Positions 1 through 9,150 of a DNA stretch of 31,376 bases are shown piece after piece. The translations under genes were made by a program, and so were the position numbers. The notes beneath the pieces are model-generated. The model was given only the letters and a program-made list of their open reading frames with translations, did no database searches and was not told the origin of the DNA. The stretch lies in contig JADNYJ010000374.1 of assembly GCA_015501075.1 (NCBI GenBank), forward strand, positions 1-31,376, given 5' to 3'. This DNA is from Gymnopilus junonius. Taxonomy: Eukaryota > Basidiomycota > Agaricomycetes > Agaricales > Galerinaceae. Position 1 is the first letter of the stretch. The number at the start of each line of letters is the position of its first letter.

Positions 1-262
1 AATCAAGGTATTCATAATCAGGCCATAATCAATTGAGACATCCCTTAATCTCGAAAGTCAGATTTTTTCTGCATGCCTCTCCTTGATCAGGTCCTCGATG
101 GCCCAATTATAGCAGCAAATTAGCCATCCTTTTCTTTTTTTTTGAATGGTTTTGTCAAGCAAGAAGCTGTAAGCATGCCGTGCGCCGATCCGACTCGGAG
201 GCTGAATTGGGAATCCACTTTAGGGCTCCAGCCTTATCGATCTCAATAATCATCGAACGCAA
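1..262. other. 5' flank of the F-box gene
   Basis: No coding feature is seen. The stretch is moderately AT-rich, with a T-rich run near 130-143, and is presumably the promoter and 5' UTR of the plus-strand F-box gene. No clear TATA box was found. Confidence 0.3.
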
Positions 263-1747
263 GTGCTAGATTCTTTTAACATCCAAAAAGTTGTGACTTC
301 AAGTCCTACCACCGGGAAAGTGCTTCGATCATCAATCTATCTTGTGCAAAATATGCCTATATCCGAATTAGACGACGACATCCTCTGGAAGATATTCCTG
401 ATAAATGCGGATATGGATGCTCCGCGGGACAACAGCGGATACACAGAGATGCCACTGGATAGTTGGAGCGCTCTCACTATCGCTCGAATGTCATCCCAGG
501 TGTGTCAATTGTGGAGAAGTATCCTCAATGGATCTCCTTCGATTTGGGGAAGATTAATCCACCTGGACTGCATGAATCAAAAGAGCGATTCTTGGAGATG
601 TGAGGTGCTGCGCAGGACAGGCGAAGCCCCTTTGTTTATTAGAGGAGGGTATTACACTGCATACGCTGCAGAGCTTTTCTTTTTTCATGTCCTGGATGCG
701 GAATGGACAAGAATTCGAAGGATTGACGTTCACATTAATGGCCATTGGGATGACCGAGTCTTCCAGCCCCTTTTGCGACCCAGTCCTATGCTAGAGATAT
801 TCTCAATGACGTATACGAATTCCCATGAATCTATCTTATGGACATCCAAAAGCGAAATATTTGCCGATTCTGCTCCATTGCTGCGCAAGTATGACTGTCC
901 AGAGTTTGCTGTCAGCCTTAACGCTTCCTGGATATACCAGCTCCAAGATATTAGCTTTTCTGATCATTTTAATCAGGTCTCACTTCTTCAAATTCTTCAG
1001 ACCCTGAAGCATATGAAATTTCTGCAATCCCTCCAGATACATTTTGCATCGCATTTCGGTCAACTCGAGATACTAACTCAGCACCCTACATCTTCACTTC
1101 CGTACATTTTACTCCCTCGACTACAATACATCAATCTATACAGCACAGCTTCGCAATCGACATGCCTTCAACTTTTGGGATGCATCACACCTGCACCTGG
1201 CTGTACTGTGGAGTTTATGGCCCTCCACTCTGTTGACTCGATGGATGAACTCGATGAGAGCCGTAAAATATTTGCCCGATTATTGCGCAACTACTTTATT
1301 TTGAATCCCCCAAAAAGTTTCGCCCTCAGCACGCATTCTTATTTCTTCAAATTGCATGATTTGGCCCCGACTAGTGCGCCATTTTATTCCTTGTTCACGT
1401 TCGCCATTCGCTACATGGATTGGTTATCAAGTCATGCAGAGGGTCTTTTCTTGAAGTCACTTATGGAGTCCCAATTTGTAACTTCTTTAACTCTGCTAAA
1501 ACTCACTCTCCCTGACGACGAACGCCACTATGGATCCGATTTTCTACGATTTACCCAAAGCCTTTCATCTCTGACTACCCTCCAAACGGGCTATATGACC
1601 GTTCTATACCGTCTTTGCCAAATGCCTGAGGTTCAGCCAGTGCCATTCCCCGCCTTAAAGACTCTCAAGATAAACGAATTAGGGGAGGTTATTCCCGACA
1701 CAATCCACCGATTTATTGCATGGAGGACAACATGTGGTCTTCCACTT

Positions 1748-1755
1748 GCTCTGCT
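1748..1755. repeat. Left target-site duplication of the hAT element
   Basis: GCTCTGCT directly precedes the left inverted repeat. The right copy is CCTCTGCT at 5646-5653, giving 7 of 8 matches. Eight base pairs is the duplication length of hAT transposons. Confidence 0.75.
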
Positions 1756-1900
1756 TAGTGATGTGCCGGCTCCGGCTCGGCTCGAAAGCCCCGGCTCCGG
1801 CCTGGCTTTGGGCGGCTCAGGCTTTAGAAAATAGTGGGCCGGGCCCTGGGCCAAAAACCAGGCCTGGCCTGGCCCGGCTTTGGCCCAAGCCGGGGCTTAT
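1756..1900. repeat. Left terminal and subterminal repeat region of the hAT element
   Basis: A 21-bp perfect inverted repeat is followed by dense copies of CCGGCTC, GGCCTGGC and GGCCCGGC up to about 1900. Such subterminal arrays are the usual transposase binding sites in hAT elements; that role is inferred here. Confidence 0.7.
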
Positions 1901-2003
1901 AACCTATATATAGCATATTTCGGATACAAAACATGAAATATCAATACAAATGAGATATATAATATGTGAATGGTGATTAACTGGGTTTAAATATACTAAA
2001 TAC

Positions 2004-5000
2004 CTAGTCCTCGAAGTCTGAATCCTCTGCATTGATAACCAGTGAGTCCCAGCTCTGGGGTTCATCTGCATCAACCCAATTGGGGTCTTCGTCATTGTCA
2101 AAAACCTCAAGTTCTTGCTCAAGAACTGAGCATGGCTGGGGTGGGTGAAAGATGAGTTCTTTTCGTATCAGGCACTTGAGAAACTGAAGAGCCTCGACAA
2201 TATCTGCTTTCAGTCGGTTTCGACATTTACTTATTGTAATGCCAGCTGCAGAGAATGCACGTTCACTTGAAACTGAAGATGCCATTATGGCTAGATAGTC
2301 GCGTGCAAGTGAAGCCCACACAGGTAGACGTGAGGCATTAAGCTGAGGTACAAGAATTACATCTGTTAGTGATAACAACCCAACATTACAGCAAATGATG
2401 ACACACCCCCCACCACTTCACAATTGACATACCATCTGGTACGTCATCAGACCCATTGAGGTACTGATTAAACTCTTGTCGCCATGGCTCTGCTATCACC
2501 GCAGGAGTAGGAGCAGGCGTACTGTCCTCAATGTCCTTGTCGCTGCTCGCATACTCATCCATAAGCTTTGCAAGCTTTTTGTTACCTTTAGTAGTCATGT
2601 TTTTCGGAGGACCATTGTTACCGTACAACTCAAAGTACCTCTCCTTAAACTTGATAAGATCAGATAAATGTAGACAGAAAGCGATCGAAATGAGATGACA
2701 TACAATCTTCTCAGCTGACTCGAGGATTCCTTTCTCGAGTGTTGGGCCCCAGTGTTTCTTGAAATGAGCCATCTTCATATCGGGATCGAGTACTGTAATC
2801 GTGAGGAATCAGAAGACATATTCAAGACAAAGCGACATGGAAATGATGTACACATAGCAAATGTATAAGCATGAGACGTAGCTGTCTTGTCATAATACTC
2901 CTCGATCTTGGTGATAGCTGCCTTCAGTGCATCAGCAAACGGTGCAAAACGAGGGCGTGTTGATTGAGTTGACCACGCCTTGTGAAGGGCTTCAAGAGCA
3001 GGAAGTGCGGTGTGGAGGGTCGGCATGTTATCATACGAGAAGGCTTGCTGTGCAGCATCTGCACACTGTATTGTGGTCAATGAGTGACATAACAAACATT
3101 TAAAGTATGTGTTGTACCTCTAATAACTCGATAAAGGTTTTTAACCTTGCCCATTCGTCATCCGACAGCTTCAACGAATTGATTTTGCGGCGTTTGGTGA
3201 GGTCAGACTCCTCATGACCCATTTCATAGATGAAATTGTCGAGAAACTGGTCCATTAATTGATTAGTGATATCAAAAGACTTCTCAGTACACATACCGCT
3301 TCCAGTCGAGTCCTGCGCTTAAGCATTACAAAGGTTGATGACCAATGAACCTTCATATCAATGAGGAGGGCCAGCGGTGTCTTGTTTGCCTGGATCTGAA
3401 GTCGGCGTAGCATCTCCTTTCACTTGGTAGATGACCGAGCCTGTAAAGATGTTAAATAAAGATATCAAGACGTCATAAAAAAGCTTACTTTAACTGTTAT
3501 AGACCTTATAAGGCCAACCTCGTCTCGCTGATCCACTCCTTCAACAGGCGGCTCATGGGCATCAGGATCATGTGGGTCAAAGTGTTTTGAGAGGCTGTAC
3601 TTCGAGATGAGGGCTTGTGTAGCCAGGTTGATAACATGCGCGAGGCACCTACACACTTGTGAACATAGGGTAAAAAATGAAATAGACAATCAACATACCG
3701 AATATGAAAGGCTTCCCAGTCCCAATTCTTTTTGCAACCTTTTCGCATCGAAGAACGGTTGAGCCTCCGTCCAAAACTTTCAAGCATGGTGATGTTGTTG
3801 GCGGCGTTGTCACAGGTGATCCACCCGACCTATATGAGAGATAAGCAAAAGAATAAATACGTTGATGTTGATACATACCTTATGGCCAAAATCCAACCGT
3901 TTAATTATTTTGTACAGCGCTCGCCCCAGGGTAACACCATCATGTGAGCAATTGAGCTGTGTAAAGCCCAACAGTGCACTCTTCCTTGACCAGCTTCCAT
4001 CCGCTTCCGTCTCAGTCCAATGGCCGGTGACTGCGAAGTAGGAGTCGACATCGGACCATGCATCACATGTGAGACTGATTAGTCCGGTTCTGTCACTCTA
4101 GAGCACAAAGCATGAGAAAGGAAATGAATATCAAATAAAGAATTGACAAATTGTTGTAATGTACCGCGAACCTGGCCTGAAGGTCATTGAGGTTTTTCTT
4201 GAATAGTTCGATAATGTACTTCCGTGTCGCCTTTCGATCCGGAATGAGCACACCTTGTGTTGCTCGAGCAGCGATGTTGATCATCTCTTTGAATTTGGGG
4301 TGATCGAGGGCTTGAATGGGCTGACGTCTTTTGAGAATTTGTGAAACACAGGCAGTAGAAAAACACTCACCTGATCAGTAGCGATAAGCCACTCGATCGC
4401 CGCTTCTCGAAACAAGCTGTCTGAGTACGGGATTACATGTTCCTTCATTGGCTTCTCACAGAGATGTGGGTCAAGAGATGACTGCTTTGCGCAATCTTCC
4501 ACAGCTCTTTTGTTTTTGCGAGCCTTGATGTCATTTGGTAACTTGGATTCGAAATTATTCTTCTTACACCATTTGTAGTATGAATTCTTCGAGACAAATG
4601 TAAGAAAAAGCGATAGAAAGATATTAAAAAAATACTTACTTGATGATGCGCTTGGATATGGCGACGTAGCGTGCTTGATTCACATACGATTGTAGTAATG
4701 CAACCATTTTTCCTGTATGCAATGTTTTAAAGTATGAACAATGAATGAGGATTATTGAAGGTAAATCACGCACTTGCAAAATTTGCATTCCCGCTTTGCC
4801 TTTGCATTACCTGCAAAGACTTTGGGCTTCGGCTCAAAAAACTCATTGATGTCGCGCAACTTTTCCTTCATCGTCAAAACCTCAACCTCTTCCTCAATCT
4901 CAGAGGGCACCTCATCGTCTGAGGTTTCGACGCGAGCCCTCTTCGATGACGATCCTATCCAAAATCAGATAAAGTCAATCATGAGAAAGAAAAGAAATTG

Positions 5001-5392
5001 AAAAAAAAGGTAAAACCTTGTCGAGGTGTGGGAATTTCCTCCTCATCGCTGTCACAGACAGAGAGTGGAGGCGATCTTCATTTATTGCCAGTTGCAACAT
5101 TGGTGGTATCAGGTGTGGATGGAGCTGACAAGGCAGGAGACGTTGAAATCGTCGAGTTATCAGTAACGGACGGAGCTAATGACGGTGTGACAGCGTGAGC
5201 TGTTTCATTCACTCGGAGTGCGGCTTCAGCCGAAATAGCATCTTCTCTCGCACGGCGGTGGGAAGATAACTGGGTATCTCTGTCATTGGTGGTGTCAGTG
5301 ACCCTGGTTGACGGTTTGGGTTTCCGCTTTTTGTTCGCAGGGGCCAGCTTCTCAGGTATTGGTGATAAAGGCATAGAAAAAAATTGTGACAA
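2004..5392 (-). pseudogene. hAT transposase, multi-exon, with an in-frame stop
   Basis: Catalyses cut-and-paste transposition in this superfamily. Reading on the minus strand, exons joined by plausible GT-AG introns give: a Ser/Thr/Pro-rich N-terminus (from 5392), a BED-type zinc finger (CKFC followed by STLRRHIQAHH, about 4790-4645), a catalytic-core region with LISLTCDAWSD (about 4075-4040), WITCDNAANN and CLAHVINLATQ (about 3835-3600), and the C-terminal dimerization domain (LPVWASLARDYLAIMASS, ERAFSAAG) ending at 2004 in an acidic tail. A TGA at 3420-3422 falls in frame in the exon beginning ARSSTK, just before the KEMLRRLQ block, where related transposases read through. A single CGA-to-TGA change would explain it. 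No splice option that I can see avoids it, so this copy is probably inactive by itself although its ends are intact. The exact start is uncertain. Confidence 0.8.
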
Positions 5393-5499
5393 TTATTTGT
5401 GTATGGAAATCTTGTATTGTCCGTCAACTTTAAAGTTTTGTATAACTGCACAGTCCATCACAAAATTTAAAGTCAGTTTGAGGGGCAAAAGCCACGGCC

Positions 5500-5642
5500 T
5501 GGGCCCACGGCTCAGGCTTTCAAAAATACTGGGCCGGGCCCAAAGCCGTCTTGGGCCAACCCAATGGGCCCGGCTTGGCCCGGCTTTTTGCGGCCTGGCT
5601 TGGCTCGGCCCAGGGCTTCAGGCCGGAGCCGGCACATCACTA
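5500..5642. repeat. Right terminal and subterminal repeat region of the hAT element
   Basis: GC-rich copies of GGGCCGGGCC, GGCCCGGCTT and TTGGCCC lead into the inverted copy of the left terminus, ending CACATCACTA at 5642. It mirrors the left side at about the same length, but only the last 21 bp are an exact match. Confidence 0.7.
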
Positions 5643-5645
5643 GAG

Positions 5646-5653
5646 CCTCTGCT
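5646..5653. repeat. Right target-site duplication of the hAT element
   Basis: CCTCTGCT, matching 7 of 8 bases of the left copy at 1748-1755. The F-box reading frame resumes immediately after it. Confidence 0.7.
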
Positions 5654-5846
5654 AGACTTAACGGACCGCCAGGTTGGTGTATTTCGGGAAGAAGACCTCA
5701 GATCTCTAGAGGCCTTTGTTAAATTAAAGGTAATATGGCAAGGACCAAACTCGATCGAGGAGTATGTATGTGGGAGCGGGTCTCCAAACCGGCTGTATTT
5801 CCCGATGCGACAATCCCCTGAAGAGATTACAGGGACTGAATGGTAA

Positions 5847-6524
5847 TTTAATGCCTTTAGGGCCTTAGACTGTGCTCTGTGCATGAAGGCAAACTCAAAA
5901 ATTTGGCGTACATAATGATAATAGTCACGAAGAAAGTTGATGTTACTCCTAACCGTCCCTTCGTTTTCCAGTCGCAGGAAAGCCAGTGCCAACAATTTCG
6001 TGCCGCCATCGTATAAAGTTGCTTGAAATCGCTATCCAAACATAATGCCAGTGGTATTTTTAATAATTATAGATTACAAAAAAACATTGGGTCTATAGAA
6101 GTAATATAGAAAAGCCATGGGGTAATCTATAAGAATAAGAGCAAGGAGGATACAGTACAATAAAACAAGCAAACAAACGATAGGATGCTGTCGAGGACAA
6201 GGATACCAGACTTGATTAGAGATGGACAGACAGATCGACAGTGAGATGGTTTTGGATAGACGGAAACCAAAAGGGTTGAAAGCACTGCTTCACAAGGCCA
6301 CTAAAAAAGGACACAAAGAAGAGGAGGAGGGGGGTGATAACAGACAACATACAAAAAAAACATCCAAATATCCAACCCAACGGACAACAAGAAAGAAGAT
6401 ATATGTACAGATGAACGAGAAAGAGAAAGGTCATAAGTATACCCGCCAAGCAACAAAACACAACGAGAGCAAAAAAAAAAGGAAAAAAAAAAGAATAAAT
6501 TGTCTATAAATGTTCCTCCGTCTG
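5847..6524. other. Intergenic region between the F-box and DHHC genes
   Basis: No supported gene. It holds the 3' flank of the F-box gene and, from about 6200 to 6510, an A- and purine-rich tract (AAAAAAAAAGG runs near 6471-6492) just beyond the stop of the minus-strand DHHC gene. Short reading frames here have no recognisable domain. Confidence 0.4.
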
Positions 6525-8842
6525 TCACCGCAGCTCTTCAGGCCACTCTGACCGTCTGCGCCATCGACCCAAACTGTCGAATCGGGGATTGACTGGGTAG
6601 TCCAAGCCGTCACCTCCAGGCCGTCCAATTGGTACTACAATGAAAAGAACAAGGAGAGGAACGTGAGCATGGTAACCCAAAGCAGAAGGAAGCCACTGTG
6701 CAATGTAGCACAAAGATGATAAAAGATGATAAAAGAAGTGACTCACATATCCACCCAAGCCAATTCTTGCCCATTACATCCACCCACTGCTCATACTTGT
6801 TACCCATCCACCAAATATACCCCTCTTTCCCAATCCTCCCCCATTCCTGATCCCACTCTCTCTGTTTTCTCCTTTTCGCACTGCGAAAAATGAAAAAGTC
6901 AGAAAAAGTCTAGTAGTTATACCCGACTTCCCAAAAAGACCTACCCAACCTCCCACCATTTGAACCCTCTCGCTAGCGTGTGGTCTTCGCGCTCCCTTAT
7001 GTTCCGGATCTGCATGCTCTCCACCGTCGTTTGTCCGTTGAGGATCAAGTGGGTATGTGAAATCGCAAGCATACTGGTGAATAGGAGGAACAGCGCCGCC
7101 CTAAGGGTCGTAGAAAAAGACGTGTTCGTCAGTTCAATTCAAGGCACTGCACACAAGAGGAGGAAATGAAAGGAAGGAAAAAAGAAGTGGTGAAGAGACA
7201 AAGAGAAAGGCTCACAGTGCAATGAGCACGATTCCTTGTGGGTTTACTGAAGACGAGCGGCTAGATATGACGGTGTACGCGATGGTGGTTCCCAATATGT
7301 AACCAGTGAGGACTACTGTTGCTTGATTGAAGTTTAGAAAGTACTGATAAAAGTAGTCAAGGTCAGGGCAGAACTCTGTTGAAGAAAAGTATAGCAGACC
7401 TTGTGATTTCGCGCTCCGACACATTGGCCTATCCCTGCAACAAATTGTCACAAGGGTTCAGCACCTCAAACAGGATATAGCGTATAACTAGAAGTACCCA
7501 CATGGACAGTGATGATCATACTTGAGTACGCACTAAGAACAGAACAGAACATCAATAACATGCAAAGGAAAGAGAAAAGAAAGAAAAAAGACAACTCACA
7601 GTCCCACACGCCCTACAATGATGTGCTCTATAAGGCTTCACAATCCCATCGAGCGTACAATACCGATGCACAGGATCCAACACAGGCGCCGTAGACGGCT
7701 TTCGAGCAACATTCAACGCCTGTAATCTCCGCTCCGTAGCCAACGCCTTCTCATGCCTCGAACTCAAAATCGTATTGGATGACGTCAAACCCGGTTGGAT
7801 AGGTCTCGATTTCTTCAGTTTGAGCTTGGTGGTCAAGAACGACGGACCATGGGTCTCTGCTGATGTCCGGTTCGTGTCGGGCTGGTGTGACGTAATTGTG
7901 GGGGAAGAAGTGGGGTCGGGGGACGTGAGGGGATACTGCCCGTTCGACGCGTCAGACGAACGAGTCTCGTCCCTCAGTGTTGCGGGCACAGGCCGCGTTA
8001 TCGAGTCGAGTATCCCAGCATTTGGATCTTGTCTTTCGTGTTGAGATTGAGGTGGAGATTGTTGACCAATATCCCTCTTCAATAAATCCTCATACGATGG
8101 CCCTGCCAGCCCGTTCCTCTGGGACATCCCGAGTGGCGAGCTGTGCGTTCTCGAGGTGGTAGCAGAGAGCGACGACCTCCTAGGTTGCTGGGACGATGAA
8201 CGATTGCCCATCTCGGTATCACGGTCGTGTGGGGCCCCGAGGACGTCGTGTGGGAGAGCACGGTGGATTGCCATTGCCAGGAATCGCGGACGGGTTCTGT
8301 GGGGAAAACAGGTCGTTCGGATTTGGGAATGTACTGTAAAATAGACTGGTTAGTAAGGAAGACAACAGAGCTGGGGGGTTCAGACGCGTACTTCTTTTGC
8401 GTAACCTGGTGAAGTCAGGCAAACCTGTAAATGATTAGGCAGAGTTGGGAAATAAAAAAATACAGAGCATACCACCACGTATGACCAGATCATCCACAGA
8501 TACAAGATACAAAACACCACCAGGAGCGCGACTGGTCCAGACATCAGATCTATCATCAATCCTTTCTACAACGAATACACTCACTTCCCGTGCCCCGACT
8601 GGCAGAAGCCCTAGGCCTCCTCCAGATCATGGGCAGACACAGCTGGCGAATATAGACATAGGCCGCATAGCCATGATACCCAGCGTGACGGCGATCATGA
8701 GCTTCCTGACAATCCACGGTTGGGGTTTAGTCCTATTGCGTCGTTTCTCCTGGGCAGCGACAGCGGCTTCCTCGATGACGCCGCAGCATTTAGTTTCCTT
8801 TATCCTGGGACTTTTGGGGCGCTGTTGGGGCGGCATGGGCAT
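6525..8842 (-). CDS. DHHC palmitoyltransferase (PFA3/PFA5-like), with frame anomalies
   Basis: An integral membrane protein S-acyltransferase that attaches palmitate to cysteines. Minus-strand exons give an N-terminal tail (MPMPPQQRPK, start 8842), TM1 (LMIAVTLGI, then YAAYVYIRQLC), TM2 (ALLVVFCILYLWMIWSYVV), the YAKE/YIPKSERP loop, a Ser/Pro-rich insert, and the Cys-rich catalytic domain (RYCTLDGIVKPYRAHHCRAC, then [20 protein letters not shown] with the DHHC active site split by introns near 7530 and 7450). TM3, TM4 and a TTVE motif (7060-7020) follow. The end has GNKYEQWVDVMGKNW, then PIGRPGGDGLDYPVNPRFD and stops at 6525. Two frame problems remain: one base appears missing near 8671 between IAVTLGI and YAAYVYI, and the frame shifts again between about 8330 and 8200. 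Most introns are about 50-60 nt; one (8550-8584) would be only 35 nt. The catalytic domain is intact, so either the gene is newly damaged or the sequence has indel errors. Confidence 0.85.
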
Positions 8843-8958
8843 GGAGAGCAGGGAGATGGGTGCGAAGTGCGCACCCTGAGAGGCACAGGGCGAAAGCTGC
8901 TCAACTCCTGTGTTATGACCGAGTCAGCCACGTGATTCAGCACCGACAGTCAATTCTA

Positions 8959-9139
8959 CAGTCGAAACCCTCTTAACCCATACCTTCGGCGAATCTCCCA
9001 GGCTATGGGTTATGGGAGGTTATGGTTATGGGTTATGAGAGGCCAATTTTAGGGAAAACTTCAGTTTGGTGGATGCCCAAACTTATGGGTTATGGGGTGT
9101 ATGGCTTATGAGAAGTATGGGTTATGAGGGTTTCGACTG
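8959..9139. mobile_element. Tc1/mariner-type MITE, 181 bp
   Basis: A non-coding element with 25-bp inverted ends: 8959-8983, which starts CAGTCGAAACCCTC, and 9115-9139, which ends GAGGGTTTCGACTG. There is one mismatch between the two arms. It is flanked on both sides by TA (8957-8958 and 9140-9141), the duplication expected for Tc1/mariner insertion. The interior is made largely of variants of TTATGGG. It lies 117 bp upstream of the DHHC start codon and 11 bp beyond the stop codon of the PPR-like gene. Having no coding capacity, it would need a transposase supplied elsewhere. Confidence 0.88.
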
Positions 9140-9150
9140 TATATATTATT

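Larger units (their letters stand above)
1756..5642 (-). mobile_element. hAT-superfamily DNA transposon, full length, 3.9 kb
   Basis: The element is bounded by identical 21-bp inverted repeats: 1756-1776, which starts TAGTGATGTGCCGGC, and its complement at 5622-5642. Each end carries about 140 bp of GC-rich subterminal sequence made of GGCCCGGC/GGCTTGGCC-type repeats, in contrast to the AT-rich interior. The near-perfect 8-bp duplication and a transposase with a BED zinc finger and the hAT C-terminal dimerization domain assign it to hAT. Three extra bases (GAG, 5643-5645) lie between the right inverted repeat and its duplication copy, so the true right border is uncertain by 3 bp. It sits inside the F-box gene with its transposase in the opposite orientation. 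Confidence 0.92.
263..5846 (+). pseudogene. F-box protein gene interrupted by a hAT transposon
   Basis: Probable substrate-recruiting subunit of an SCF-type ubiquitin ligase. An F-box-like segment (ISELDDDILWKIFLI, about residues 32-46) lies near the N-terminus, followed by a W-R-S-I-L-N-GSPSIWGRL stretch and a long leucine-rich region typical of the expanded F-box families of Agaricomycetes. The first ATG is at 263; an in-frame ATG right before the F-box (residue 31) is an equally good start. The natural frame runs to 1755, then enters the hAT element and ends at an accidental stop at 1832-1834. The original C-terminus resumes at 5654 and ends at 5846. Joining 1755 to 5654 keeps the frame and gives about 561 codons, so the insertion probably broke an intact single-exon gene. 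The insertion removes about 64 native residues; a chimeric 523-aa product with a Gly/Pro/Ala-rich tail could still be made. The target protein is unknown. Confidence 0.8.
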
